Both the position numbers and the translations under genes were made by a program. A DNA stretch of 61,346 nt, from the NCBI GenBank assembly GCA_964396245.1, contig CAYNEO010000018.1, positions 1 through 61,346 of the forward strand, in the 5' to 3' direction. The notes under the pieces were generated by a model. The model was given only the letters and a program-made list of their open reading frames with translations, did no database searches and was not told where the DNA came from. The DNA comes from CAYNEO01 sp964396245 (GTDB lineage Bacteria > Zixibacteria > MSB-5A5 > GN15 > FEB-12). This document shows positions 24,109 to 33,499 of this stretch, piece by piece; position 1 is the stretch's first letter; each line of letters opens with the position of its first letter.

Positions 24109-25659
24109 ATGGCCAGATCAAAGATAGACGAACTGAGAAAGCGACGCGCTGTCCAGTTTAAAGGCGGCGGCGACGAACGAATCGAGAAGCAGCATGAGCT
24201 CGGCAAGTTGACTGCCCGGGAGCGGTTAGCGCTGCTTTTCGAGCCGGATACATTTCGGGAGTCGCTGTTGTTTGTCAAACACCGCTGCACGCATTTCGGC
24301 ATGGCTGACAAAGAATTTCCGGGCGAGGGGGTGATTACCGGTCACGGGCTTGTCGACGGTCGCCCGGTGTATGCGGTGAGCCAGGACTTCACTGTTGCCG
24401 GCGGGTCGGTCGGTGAAGCGACGGCACGAAAGATATGGGAGGCGATGGACGCCGCTCTCAAGACCGGTGATCCGTTCGTGATGATCAACGACAGCGGCGG
24501 CGCGAGAATCCAGGAAGGGATCGATTCGCTTTCCGGTTACGGGAAGATCTTCTACCGCAATGTGCTGCTTTCGGGCGTCGTACCGCAGATCAGCATTATC
24601 GCCGGTCCGTGCGCCGGCGGCGCCGCCTACTCCCCCGCGCTCACTGATTTCATCATACAGGTCAGGCATGAAGGTCAGTTGTATATCACCGGTCCGCTCG
24701 TCATCAAACAGGTCACCGGTGAGGACATCACGGCGGAGCAGCTCGGGGGCGTCGATAGCCATGCGTACTACAGCGGTGTGGTGCATTTCATAGCCGAGAA
24801 CGATGAAGACGCTATCAATGTCACCCGCCGGCTGCTCACTTTCCTCCCGAGCAACAATACCGAGGACCCGCCGTTTGTCGCGGAGCTTCACGACGAGGAA
24901 CTTCTGCCGGACGAATCGCTGAATTCGATCATACCCGACGATCCCAAAGAGCCGTACGACATGATGGAGGTGATCACGCGCGTGGTTGACAACGGCGATT
25001 TCATGGAAATCATGGAACACTTTGCACCGAACATCATCATCGGCTTCGCCCGCCTGACCGGCTACACGGTCGGCATAGTTGCCAATCAGCCGATGCACAA
25101 GGCAGGCGTTCTGGATATCGATTCCTCGGACAAGGCCGCCCGGTTCATTCGTTTCTGTAACGCGTTCAATATTCCGCTTCTGACATTTGTCGACGTTCCG
25201 GGCTTCATGCCGGGCGTGCAACAGGAATACGGCGGGATAATTCGTCACGGGGCGAAGATGTTGTTCGCGTATGCGGCCGCCACCGTACCAAAACTGACGA
25301 CCGTCGTGCGCAAGGCATATGGCGGCGCATATCTCGCAATGTGTGCCAAGAGCATGGGCGCGGATACACTCGTTGCATGGCCGTCGGCCGAAATCGCCGT
25401 GATGGGCGCCGAAGGAGCGGTGAATGTTCTCTATCGCAGGCAAATCAGCGAGGCTGAGGACCCGGCCGTGGAAAAAACGAAACGCCTGGAGGAATACGCG
25501 GGCACGTTTGCGAATCCGTATTTTGCTGCGGCGCGGGGACTGATCGATGAAATTCTCGAGCCGGCGGAAACGCGGCCGTACCTGGCCGCCGCGTTGGAAG
25601 TGCTCAAGGCGAAGCGCGAACTTCGCCCGCAAAAGAAACACGGCTTGATACCCCTCTAA
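24109..25659 (+). CDS. mmdA: Acyl-CoA carboxyltransferase subunit (methylmalonyl-CoA decarboxylase alpha / propionyl-CoA carboxylase beta type)
   Basis: A 516-residue biotin-dependent carboxyltransferase that moves a carboxyl group between an acyl-CoA and biotin. Family landmarks are GHGLVDGRPVYAVSQDFTV, NDSGGARIQEGIDSLSGYG, GPCAGGAAYSPALTDFI, VANQPMHKAGVLDIDSSDKAARFIRFC, FVDVPGFMPGVQQEYGGIIRHGAKML and MGAEGAVNVLYRR. The frame is open from 24019, but ATG 24109 gives the usual N-terminus and follows AAAGGCGAG. It is followed by gamma, biotin-carrier and beta genes, so the natural reading is a Na+-pumping decarboxylase. Methylmalonyl-CoA is the likely substrate because no pyruvate-type carboxyltransferase domain is present. 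Confidence 0.93.
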   Translation: MARSKIDELRKRRAVQFKGGGDERIEKQHELGKLTARERLALLFEPDTFRESLLFVKHRCTHFGMADKEFPGEGVITGHGLVDGRPVYAVSQDFTVAGGSVGEATARKIWEAMDAALKTGDPFVMINDSGGARIQEGIDSLSGYGKIFYRNVLLSGVVPQISIIAGPCAGGAAYSPALTDFIIQVRHEGQLYITGPLVIKQVTGEDITAEQLGGVDSHAYYSGVVHFIAENDEDAINVTRRLLTFLPSNNTEDPPFVAELHDEELLPDESLNSIIPDDPKEPYDMMEVITRVVDNGDFMEIMEHFAPNIIIGFARLTGYTVGIVANQPMHKAGVLDIDSSDKAARFIRFCNAFNIPLLTFVDVPGFMPGVQQEYGGIIRHGAKMLFAYAAATVPKLTTVVRKAYGGAYLAMCAKSMGADTLVAWPSAEIAVMGAEGAVNVLYRRQISEAEDPAVEKTKRLEEYAGTFANPYFAAARGLIDEILEPAETRPYLAAALEVLKAKRELRPQKKHGLIPL

Positions 25660-25673
25660 GCGGACAGGAGAAG

Positions 25674-26024
25674 ATGATGGCGGACTGGCTCCGTTTCGCA
25701 CTCGGATTTTCGGTTATCGCGCTGGCAATCGTATTCGCGGCGCTGGCGATCATTTCGATCGTTGTGGCACTCGTTCGGAAGCTCGATGATCGCTGGCAGG
25801 CACGCGAAAAAGCGGAGGAGGAGGCAGCGGTAGAGCGGCAGCAGGACATCGACATGATCACCCTGATCTTGATCAGCGCCGCGGCGGCCACGATGGTGGC
25901 AGGGCGGTTTCACATTCGCTCGGTTCGTCGACTCATGCCCCGCGACGCCTACCACGGACCGTGGTCGGTTCAAGGCAGAGCCGTTCTGCTGGGTTCGCAC
26001 GTGGTGGGCAAGCGCTCGCGATGA
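25674..26024 (+). CDS. Na+-pumping decarboxylase gamma subunit (OadG family)
   Basis: A 116-residue protein with one N-terminal membrane segment (ALGFSVIALAIVFAALAIISIVVALVRKL), then a charged stretch (REKAEEEAAVERQQ), a second hydrophobic stretch and a basic tail. That layout and its place between the carboxyltransferase and the biotin carrier match the OadG/MmdD small subunit, which assembles the complex on the beta subunit. Sequence similarity in this family is low, so the call leans on context. ATG 25674 or 25677 both follow CAGGAGAAG. Confidence 0.8.
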   Translation: MMADWLRFALGFSVIALAIVFAALAIISIVVALVRKLDDRWQAREKAEEEAAVERQQDIDMITLILISAAAATMVAGRFHIRSVRRLMPRDAYHGPWSVQGRAVLLGSHVVGKRSR

Positions 26025-26078
26025 TGTAATTTTGAAAGTACAAAGTTGATACAACCGGATTTCTTCTGGAGATAGGTA

Positions 26079-26483
26079 ATGAAGCTTAAGATAACGGTAC
26101 ACGGTGTGGCGTACGAGGTGGATGTCGAGGTGCTGGACGCCGGTGAAGGTTTCCCGACCCCGTCGCCGCTTCCCCGCCCGAAAGCATCGGCCTCAAAAAG
26201 CCCCTCGGCTTCTTCAACAGGAGCTCCTCCAAAACCTGCCGGTCCGTCAAGGCCTGAAGGTGCTTCGGCAGGCGGTTCGGTTTCCTCTCCCATCGCCGGT
26301 ACAATTGTCGAGATCAAGTGCAAGCCCGGCGATGATGTCATGGAAGGCCAGATACTGCTGGTTATCGAGGCAATGAAAATGAAGACATCTATCGCGGCCC
26401 CGACCGCCGGCAAGGTCAAGGCGGTGCCGATTGCTGTCGGTGACACGGTGCGCGAGAACCAAACACTGGTGGAATTCGAATAA
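26079..26483 (+). CDS. Biotin carboxyl carrier protein of the decarboxylase
   Basis: A 134-residue protein: a beta-stranded N-terminus (KLKITVHGVAYEVDVEVLDAG), a Pro/Ala/Ser-rich flexible linker (about 35-65) and a C-terminal biotinyl domain (about 66-134). The biotin-accepting lysine lies in the EAMKM motif. It shuttles the carboxyl group from the carboxyltransferase to the membrane beta subunit. The start follows GGAGATAGG. Third gene of the operon. Confidence 0.95.
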   Translation: MKLKITVHGVAYEVDVEVLDAGEGFPTPSPLPRPKASASKSPSASSTGAPPKPAGPSRPEGASAGGSVSSPIAGTIVEIKCKPGDDVMEGQILLVIEAMKMKTSIAAPTAGKVKAVPIAVGDTVRENQTLVEFE

Positions 26484-26513
26484 CGCCCGATACGCGTTCA
26501 AGGAGCACTTTCC

Positions 26514-27638
26514 ATGGAAACCATCCTGAATTTTCTCCACGCCGGGGCGTTCTACAATTTTACGTGGGGCAATCTCGGCATGCTGGTGGTCGGCTGTATA
26601 TTTATTTATCTCGCCGTTGCCAAAGACTACGAGCCGCTCCTGCTGGTGCCGATCGGGTTTGGCATCCTGATCGGTAACGTTCCTTTTGCGAGAGGGCTGA
26701 ATATCGGCATTTACGAGGACGGCAGCGTGCTGTCGATTCTTTATAGCGGCGTGACGCAGGGCTGGTATCCGCCGTTGATCTTTCTCGGCATCGGGGCGAT
26801 GACCGACTTCTCGGCCATGCTGTCCAACCCGCGGCTGATTCTTCTCGGGGCGGCGGCACAGGCCGGCATATTCCTGACATTCATCGGCGCGCTGTTCCTC
26901 GGTTTCAACTCGCAACAGGCCGGATCGATCGGCATCATCGGCGGCGCCGACGGACCGACGGCCATTTTCCTTTCTTCCAAGCTGGCGCCGAGTTATCTGG
27001 GGGCAATCGCCATATCGGCGTATTCGTACATGGCGCTGGTGCCGGTAATACAACCGCCGATTATCAAGTTGCTGACCACGAAGAAAGAACGGCTGATCCG
27101 CATGCAGCCGTCGCGACCGGTCAGCAAACGAATGCGTATTCTCTTTCCGATTATCGCCTTTCTGATTACCGCCATGATCGCACCCGGATCCATCGCCCTG
27201 CTCGGCATGCTGTTTTTTGGCAATTTGCTGAAGGAGTGCGGCGTCACCGAACGGCTGGCTAACACGGCGCGCAACGCGTTTATCGATATCATCACTATCC
27301 TGCTTGGTGTCACGGTTGGTGCGTCGACCGACGCCACCCGCTTTCTTACTCCGGAGTCGCTAAAAATATTCGCGCTCGGCGCCGGCGCTTTTGCTATCGC
27401 GACCGCCGCGGGGGTGCTATTCGCCAAGACGATGAACCTGGTGTTGCGAAACAAAATCAACCCGATCATCGGTGCGGCCGGCGTATCGGCGGTTCCCGAC
27501 TCGGCCAGGGTGTGTCAGATGATGGGGGCGAAAGAAGACCCCGGCAACTTCCTGATCATGCACGCCATGGCGCCAAATGTTGCCGGTGTCATCGGTTCGG
27601 CGGTGGCCGCGGGTGTCCTGCTGGCAACGCTGGGGTAG
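26514..27638 (+). CDS. Na+-translocating decarboxylase beta subunit (OadB/MmdB/GcdB family)
   Basis: A 374-residue polytopic membrane protein that decarboxylates carboxybiotin and pumps Na+ outward. Conserved family stretches are visible: PLLLVPIGFGILIGNVPF, GVTQGWYPPLIFLGIGAMTDF, the re-entrant loop IGIIGGADGPTAIFLSSKLAP with its key Asp, SYMALVPVIQPPI, LLFFGNLLKE-type GMLFFGNLLKECGV, and NFLIMHAMAPNVAGVIGSAVAAG. The start follows CAAGGAG. It ends the four-gene operon, 6 bases before the convergent TPR gene. Confidence 0.96.
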   Translation: METILNFLHAGAFYNFTWGNLGMLVVGCIFIYLAVAKDYEPLLLVPIGFGILIGNVPFARGLNIGIYEDGSVLSILYSGVTQGWYPPLIFLGIGAMTDFSAMLSNPRLILLGAAAQAGIFLTFIGALFLGFNSQQAGSIGIIGGADGPTAIFLSSKLAPSYLGAIAISAYSYMALVPVIQPPIIKLLTTKKERLIRMQPSRPVSKRMRILFPIIAFLITAMIAPGSIALLGMLFFGNLLKECGVTERLANTARNAFIDIITILLGVTVGASTDATRFLTPESLKIFALGAGAFAIATAAGVLFAKTMNLVLRNKINPIIGAAGVSAVPDSARVCQMMGAKEDPGNFLIMHAMAPNVAGVIGSAVAAGVLLATLG

Positions 27639-27644
27639 CGATGG

Positions 27645-29177
27645 TTACCGGGCGTTGAGTTCGCGGATGCGTTGGCGGGCTATGTCGACATACTCCTGTT
27701 GCTCCGGCGGCGCATACAGCAGATAACTGCTGTATGCCGAAGCAGCGTCGGCCATCCTGCCGAGTTTTTCACATGCCAGCGCCTTGCTGTAATAGACACT
27801 CGCAAACGATGAATCAAGGCGGAGCGCCCGGTCGTAATCCTCGACTGCCTGAACGAGTTCAAACGCAGATTCTTTGGCTGACGCGCGGCTGGCGTGGGCC
27901 AACCCGCGCCCGTAGAAGGCGTCGCAGGCAGTGCGCAGACTGATCTGGATCGCCGCCGAGTAATCGGAAATTGCCTCGGTATGCTCGCCGGTCAAGTCGC
28001 GGTTACTTCCACGATTGTAATACGCCATTGCATTCTGAGCGTCGATCCGCAGCAGCTCGTTAAAGTCCGCAATCGCACTGCCATACTCGCCGATGGTTGA
28101 GTAGGCCACTCCCCGGTTATTATATGCCCGGAAGAAATCGGGACGTATCTCTATCGCCTTCGAGTAGTCGGCGACGGCCTCGGTGTATTGTCCCTGTCGA
28201 TCGTAGATAAATCCGCGATTGTAGTACGCACCGGCATTATTTGAATCCAGCGCGATCACTGCCGTGTAATCACTGACTGCATCGTCGAGTTGGCCGATTT
28301 CTGACAGCAGAGCGGCACGGCTGAACCACGCCGTTACATAGGTCGAATCCGATGCTATGGCGGCGCCGAAATCAGCTCTCGCGGCATCGTTCATTCCCTT
28401 TTCCTGATACAGCAAACCCCGGTTGACATACGCCCTGGCATAACCCGGGCGGACAGCCATGGCGTAGGTGTAATCGGCGATAGCCAGATCATAGTCGCCA
28501 CGTGATTTGTGTACGATAGCGCGGTTGAAATAGGCCGCGACATAATTCGGATTGAGATCGATAGCGGCGGCATAGTCCTCGAGCGCCCGGTCCGGCTGTT
28601 GCAGGTCAAGATAGGCACTGCCGCGGCCGTTCAGCGCTCTTGCGTCCGAGGGATCGATCTCCAAAGCGCGGGTATAGTCAGTCACAGCGCGTCCAGGTTG
28701 CCCACTGAGGGCAAACGAGCGGGCGCGTCCGGCCAGGGCGGCGGAAAAATCCGGATCGCGTTCGATTACACGACTGAAACCGGCAATGGCAGCCTCGTAG
28801 TCACCCTCGCGCATGGCGGCATCAGCCGCCAGATACCCGGCAGCGTTATAGTCGCGGTGGGATTTCAAATACGAGGTTGTCCATTCGCGCCACAAGCGAG
28901 TGTCATCGGCAGACAGATCGAGATCTTCCGCGAGAATCTTGCGGTTATTGCATCCGGCGTTGTAGCAAATCTGAAATTCCAGCATTCTGACAACCGGTTG
29001 GGGCAAACTGTCCCGGCGTATCTGCAAATCCTGGCGAATTTGTTGCCAGTCGCGATTTTGTGAGGATTCTTCGGGAGTGGCTTCATGCCTGGCGGCGCCA
29101 CAGCCGGATATGATCACGGCCAGTACCGCGATACAGAATAAAAAAAGGGGTATACCTGCTTTGTCCCTGTACACCAT
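27645..29177 (-). CDS. TPR-repeat lipoprotein
   Basis: A 510-residue protein with a lipoprotein signal peptide: hydrophobic FLFCIAVLAVIISGC with the lipobox Cys near residue 27. It is followed by about eleven tetratricopeptide repeats from about 105 to 500 (recurring A-x-x-D-Y-x-x-A-I and A-Y-x-N-R-G patterns). It is expected to be a periplasm-facing scaffold anchored to a membrane. A short linker (about 30-100) has two cysteines in CYNAGCNN. No enzymatic domain. It converges with the decarboxylase operon. Confidence 0.9.
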   Translation of the reverse strand: MVYRDKAGIPLFLFCIAVLAVIISGCGAARHEATPEESSQNRDWQQIRQDLQIRRDSLPQPVVRMLEFQICYNAGCNNRKILAEDLDLSADDTRLWREWTTSYLKSHRDYNAAGYLAADAAMREGDYEAAIAGFSRVIERDPDFSAALAGRARSFALSGQPGRAVTDYTRALEIDPSDARALNGRGSAYLDLQQPDRALEDYAAAIDLNPNYVAAYFNRAIVHKSRGDYDLAIADYTYAMAVRPGYARAYVNRGLLYQEKGMNDAARADFGAAIASDSTYVTAWFSRAALLSEIGQLDDAVSDYTAVIALDSNNAGAYYNRGFIYDRQGQYTEAVADYSKAIEIRPDFFRAYNNRGVAYSTIGEYGSAIADFNELLRIDAQNAMAYYNRGSNRDLTGEHTEAISDYSAAIQISLRTACDAFYGRGLAHASRASAKESAFELVQAVEDYDRALRLDSSFASVYYSKALACEKLGRMADAASAYSSYLLYAPPEQQEYVDIARQRIRELNAR

Positions 29178-29279
29178 TTTCTTCGCTCAGTCGTTACCAG
29201 CTTAAGTCCAACGAACCCGGGTCCGTGGCACAGGCAAGAGCTATTTATTATACGTGCGAAGTGCTCCGCGTGCCCATTC

Positions 29280-29636
29280 TCATGCCTGCGATGGTCGCCT
29301 GAATCCGGCCTTGAGAAAATAGCCCGTAGCCGCTGAAATCCCGCCGACGACCAGCCCGACAACTGTGGATGCCGCCACCAAAAGCCAGGGAGTGCCAAAC
29401 TCGGTCATCTTTGTGATTCGCTCGACGATGATCCCTCCGCCAAACACCCAGAAGTACAGGCTGGCCACGAGCCAGAGAAAGCCGGCGCTGATCATTCCGA
29501 CCGCAAACGCGCGCCAACCGTTTCGCTCCATCACCAGCCCGTAGAAGAACGGCACGAGCATGATCCACCACCAGTACGGGGTGACCGACTGTGCGACAAT
29601 CATCGCTATAAAACAAAACAACAACCCGGCGATCAT
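29280..29636 (-). CDS. Small four-helix membrane protein of unknown function
   Basis: A 118-residue protein with about four hydrophobic segments (GLLFCFIAMIVAQS; YWWWIMLVPFFYGLVM; AVGMISAGFLWLVASLYFWVF; LLVAASTVVGLVVGGISAATGY) and a basic C-terminus. No family recognised. Its ATG overlaps the stop of the penicillin-acylase-like gene (ATGA), so the two are translationally coupled and may be linked in function. Confidence 0.7.
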   Translation of the reverse strand: MIAGLLFCFIAMIVAQSVTPYWWWIMLVPFFYGLVMERNGWRAFAVGMISAGFLWLVASLYFWVFGGGIIVERITKMTEFGTPWLLVAASTVVGLVVGGISAATGYFLKAGFRRPSQA

Positions 29637-32068
29637 TGGTCGTTCCTCATCAATGTTCGTCCAGTCAGCCGGGTATCACTCGTATCCGGAGACTGCAGTA
29701 TGAGCAGATCGTACAATTTGCCCTCGAGCCAGTATTCGATTCCGTCATCATAAAACGGCGAGCCGGGGTTACCGGACTGCCCGCCGGGATAGACACCCTG
29801 CGCTTTCGGTCGCGGTCCGAGTTCGACCACCATGCGCCACGACGGTCCTACGGTCCGGTTGGTTGCATTCACGATGCCATATCGCCCCTTGCCGGGAAGT
29901 CCGAGTCTTCCAAAACCGGGAATCCGGGCCAGGTGGTAGATATCGGTCGGCCAGACATTCCCCCATGTCCACTTCTCCCCCATGGGACCGTATTTCTCTG
30001 TCAGCTTGTGAATTCCGGCCTTGAAAGAAGCCAGACAAATCTCGTTAAGCGTTTCCCGCTCGGGAGTGTTGATGTTGTCGAAGTACGGGCTTTCGGGATC
30101 GGAGAGGATCAGTTCGACCGTAACGTCGCGGCGAGGCGGTTTCACATCGAATCTCGGGCCGTGCATGTTATCATCCCAGGTCATCGAGGACAGTTCATCC
30201 CACCAGTATTCGAAGATCGACGCTCCAATCTGGTCGGATGCATTTTGGTAGTTCCACGCACCGATCGTATTTAACGCTCCGGCTTCAGCGCTGGTCAGCG
30301 AATCACGGTCCACCCGCGATAACATCGCCGGCAAGACCTTGCGCGCCTGCATATTGAGGAGATCGTCCTGTAATTCGCGCATATTCTCGACCGAAGCCTG
30401 CGAGATTTCATTCAGCCGCTCGTTGATCCGCACGCTTCGGTCCCATGGCGCGTAATTACCGGTCAGGTAGTATGGATAAGCCGGACCGGTTGGATACTGG
30501 TTGGCGGAACTGACAAAACCGCGTTGCGGATTCTTTATCATCGGAAGCTGATCCCGCGGTATCCACCCGTGCCAGTCGTAGGCGGAATCGGAACCGTCGG
30601 CGATGTACCTCCCCTGCCTTGGCCAGCGCACGGGGAACGTGCCGTTGTGAACGATTGCGATATCACCGGTGGCCGATGCAAATGCGAAATTCTGCCCCGG
30701 CGAGCCGAAGGTCGCGAGGCCATCGATGTAGCCATCGTAATTGCGGGCCCGATTGAGTTTCAGGAATGCCAGAATCTCGTTCGAGGTTTGTGCCCCGGTC
30801 CATCGCATCGCGGCTCCAACCGGGACATCTCTGTCAAAGGGAATTTCATTCTTTCGGTAGACTATCGGACCGAACCGGGTGTACCAGACCGTGTCCAAAA
30901 CGACTCCGCCGCCCCTGAGTTTGATTTCCTCCACGTATTTCTCAACCGGCAGCCATTCGCCGTTATAGCGGTAGGCATTCTGCGTGGAGTCGAGCGTGAT
31001 TTCATACCAGTCGATGACGTCGGTCTCGGCGTTGGTCAGTCCCCAGGCGATGTTCTCATTGAACCCGATCACAACCAGCGGATTGCCGGGCATGGAAACC
31101 CCGTAGGTATTCCCGCCGGGTGCGACCAATTGATTCTCGTACCAGATGGATGGTAGACTCAGACCGAGATGCGGATCATTGCAAAGTATCGGATAGCCGG
31201 ATTTGGTACGCCGTCCCGAAACCGCCCAATTATTGCTCCCTCGACTTATCGGGCTGGGAGAGAGTGCAACCAGATCGGATACCGGCGGTTGATAGAGCGA
31301 CTCGGGGGGGTGCGGCAATGTCGGATGAAAGTCCCATCGAGTGCCGGGTGGAATGATCGGGTCGGTAAACGGCGGGACATCGGGGTACAGGCGTTCGGCG
31401 GCCTTCTCTCCGAGCAGCTGCCGCGCCCGGGTATAGTTGAGGGCGTTCATGGCGTATCCGGTAAGGTCCCAGGCCATCATCTTGATTATCAGCGCGCTTT
31501 TGAGCGGTGTCCACGGCTCGGGGCGGTAGTCCAGTAGTTTGTATTCAATCGGCAACCGGGCAGGGCTGAGCGTGCTGATATAGGCATTGACGCCGTCGGC
31601 GTATGCCTCCACGGCCAGCCTTGATTGCGGATCGGCCAGAATTTCATCAAGCGATACTTCCGCCGCCCGCTTGAGCCCCACACGACGGTGATAGCGGTCG
31701 TACTCGAGCGCCCGCGGCCCGACAATTTCCGACAGCCTGCCGGCCGTAGCCATCGCAATGAACTCCATCTGCCACAATCGGTGCATGGCAGTGACATATC
31801 CCTGGGCGAAAAACAGGTCGTGGTCGCGGCGGGCAAAGATGTGCGGCACGCGGCGCTCGTCCCACCGGATGACAACCGAATCGTACAACTTCTCGGAAAA
31901 CACGCCTTCGGGCGGATTATCCAGCGAGGAGCCGTTGCGCCAGAAGCCGGCGAACGGGTTGAGCAGCTTGCCCGCGGGAGGTATCTCACCGTGAGGATAA
32001 TTAAGCAGATAAAACAGTCCGCCGGCGATCAGGGCGAACAGGAAAAAGAAAATACGGTAGACTTTCAC
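29633..32068 (-). CDS. Penicillin acylase family protein (Ntn hydrolase)
   Basis: An 811-residue N-terminal-nucleophile amidohydrolase, possibly acting on acylated peptides, acyl-homoserine lactones or similar amides. It has an N-terminal membrane or signal segment (IFFFLFALIAGGLFYLLN), an alpha-chain region (VVIRWDERRVPHIFA; FFAQGYVTAMHRLWQMEF), a spacer and the predicted self-cleavage site before Ser278 in G-S-N-N-W-A. The beta chain has NDPHLGLSLPSIWYE and MPGNPLVVIGFNENIAWGLT. The frame can be opened at 32185, but the GTG at 32068 follows CGGAGC and begins the signal segment. It overlaps the downstream small membrane gene by 4 bases. Confidence 0.92.
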   Translation of the reverse strand: MKVYRIFFFLFALIAGGLFYLLNYPHGEIPPAGKLLNPFAGFWRNGSSLDNPPEGVFSEKLYDSVVIRWDERRVPHIFARRDHDLFFAQGYVTAMHRLWQMEFIAMATAGRLSEIVGPRALEYDRYHRRVGLKRAAEVSLDEILADPQSRLAVEAYADGVNAYISTLSPARLPIEYKLLDYRPEPWTPLKSALIIKMMAWDLTGYAMNALNYTRARQLLGEKAAERLYPDVPPFTDPIIPPGTRWDFHPTLPHPPESLYQPPVSDLVALSPSPISRGSNNWAVSGRRTKSGYPILCNDPHLGLSLPSIWYENQLVAPGGNTYGVSMPGNPLVVIGFNENIAWGLTNAETDVIDWYEITLDSTQNAYRYNGEWLPVEKYVEEIKLRGGGVVLDTVWYTRFGPIVYRKNEIPFDRDVPVGAAMRWTGAQTSNEILAFLKLNRARNYDGYIDGLATFGSPGQNFAFASATGDIAIVHNGTFPVRWPRQGRYIADGSDSAYDWHGWIPRDQLPMIKNPQRGFVSSANQYPTGPAYPYYLTGNYAPWDRSVRINERLNEISQASVENMRELQDDLLNMQARKVLPAMLSRVDRDSLTSAEAGALNTIGAWNYQNASDQIGASIFEYWWDELSSMTWDDNMHGPRFDVKPPRRDVTVELILSDPESPYFDNINTPERETLNEICLASFKAGIHKLTEKYGPMGEKWTWGNVWPTDIYHLARIPGFGRLGLPGKGRYGIVNATNRTVGPSWRMVVELGPRPKAQGVYPGGQSGNPGSPFYDDGIEYWLEGKLYDLLILQSPDTSDTRLTGRTLMRNDQ

Positions 32069-32269
32069 CCGGTAAGCTCCGCTACGGAGTGGCAGTGACA
32101 CTCCAGTGTCCAAACTGTGAGGGCAAAATACGCGTCTGTCTGTTAGCAGGCAAGCTGATTCGGACCGCGATTGCCGATCTCTCAAGAACCGCGATTTTTC
32201 AACGAACGGTTGAATCCTTTTGGTGTTTACCGTATCTAATCACAGGAACACTCGATGTAAGAGCACATT

Positions 32270-33499
32270 ATGAAGACCAAACCGATTCTCCTTGCCGTTC
32301 TTTCCGTCGCTGCCGTTGTTGTCCTGTCCGTTCTTTCAGTCGCCTTATGGGGCGAAAAACCGGAGAAAACAGCTGTCCATGAGGTTGTCATTCCCGATGC
32401 TCAGATGACTCCGGCGCAAATCGCCCGTTCTAATGATATCCCGCTCAAGCCGGTCCTCAAGGCACTCGGGGTTGACACCGCCGGGGCGCGGACCGCGACC
32501 ATTGCGGGGCTCGGGATATCTGCCGGGGAAGCCGCGGCAAAAATCAAGCGGTCGCTGATCGAATACGAAGAACATCTGAGCAAAAACTGGATCAAGATAT
32601 TTATCAAGTTCGGGCTCTGGTTTCTCATCCTGCCGATTCCGTTTGTCCTGATGTTTCGCAAGCGTCTCAGTCCGACTCGGCGCAAGTTGCTGGCCGGTCT
32701 CGGGGTAGTGATTTTCGGTGTCGCGCTCGGAGCGGATCCAAGTCCGATGGGAACGGTCAAGGATGCGGTGTTTCTCATCAGTGCTCACGGTACGGTGTTC
32801 CCGCCCCGGATAATAGCGCTCGGGATATTCCTTCTGACGGTGGTTGTCGCAAACAAGTTTATCTGTTCGTGGGGATGTCAGTTCGGTCTGCTCCAGGAAT
32901 TCCTCTTTCGACTAAACCGGAGGAAGACCGACAGGCGTGGACAATCCAAGCAGTACAAGCCGCCGTTCTGGTTGTCAAACTCCATTCGCGTAGCCGTATT
33001 CGCGGCTTTCACGGCCGTTGGCGTGTTGTGGGCGTTTGATTTTATCGGTTACGTCGATCCGTTCAAGATATTCAATCCCGCCGTCATGACTGTCGCGGGG
33101 ATTGGGTTTGTCCTGATCGTTCTCGCCCTGTCGCTTTTTGTATACCGGCCGTGGTGTCACTTTGCATGTCCCTTCGGGCTGGTGTCGTGGTTGTTCGAAA
33201 AGCTGGCCATATTCCGTATCAAGGTCGACTATAATAAATGCATTGCCTGCGATGCCTGCGCGGTGACCTGTCCCTCGACCGTCATGTCAGCTATCCTCAA
33301 AAAAGACAAGCGGACCGTACCTGACTGTTTTGCCTGCGGCGTGTGTATCGAGACCTGTCCGACTGATGCCGTTTCCTTCACGGCGAGCCGCAAACCGCAG
33401 GGGTCATATGAACTTGCGCAGGGTACGACGAAAGAACGCCGGAAGGAACTGCTGGTAATGTACGGTGATCAGCGAAAGGTTACTCCTCGCGACTCTTGA
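32270..33499 (+). CDS. NapH-like membrane polyferredoxin (4Fe-4S)
   Basis: A 409-residue membrane iron-sulfur protein. The N-terminus has one membrane segment, then a soluble stretch (about 45-105), then about five more membrane segments. NapH/FixG-type motifs are present: CSWGCQFGLLQEF and YRPWCHFACPFGLVSWLFEKL. Two 4Fe-4S motifs follow at the end: CIACDACAVTCP and CFACGVCIETCP. It probably carries electrons between the quinone pool and a periplasmic or cytosolic partner; no partner reductase is adjacent. A second protein of the same kind is at 37285. Its 3' end overlaps the convergent DUF4342 gene by 20 bases. Confidence 0.88.
   Translation: MKTKPILLAVLSVAAVVVLSVLSVALWGEKPEKTAVHEVVIPDAQMTPAQIARSNDIPLKPVLKALGVDTAGARTATIAGLGISAGEAAAKIKRSLIEYEEHLSKNWIKIFIKFGLWFLILPIPFVLMFRKRLSPTRRKLLAGLGVVIFGVALGADPSPMGTVKDAVFLISAHGTVFPPRIIALGIFLLTVVVANKFICSWGCQFGLLQEFLFRLNRRKTDRRGQSKQYKPPFWLSNSIRVAVFAAFTAVGVLWAFDFIGYVDPFKIFNPAVMTVAGIGFVLIVLALSLFVYRPWCHFACPFGLVSWLFEKLAIFRIKVDYNKCIACDACAVTCPSTVMSAILKKDKRTVPDCFACGVCIETCPTDAVSFTASRKPQGSYELAQGTTKERRKELLVMYGDQRKVTPRDS

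Noticed and set aside
24226..25701. A 491-codon open frame on the minus strand opposite the carboxyltransferase gene
   Set aside because: It is antisense to a well conserved gene and has no family features; it arises from codon bias in GC-rich DNA.
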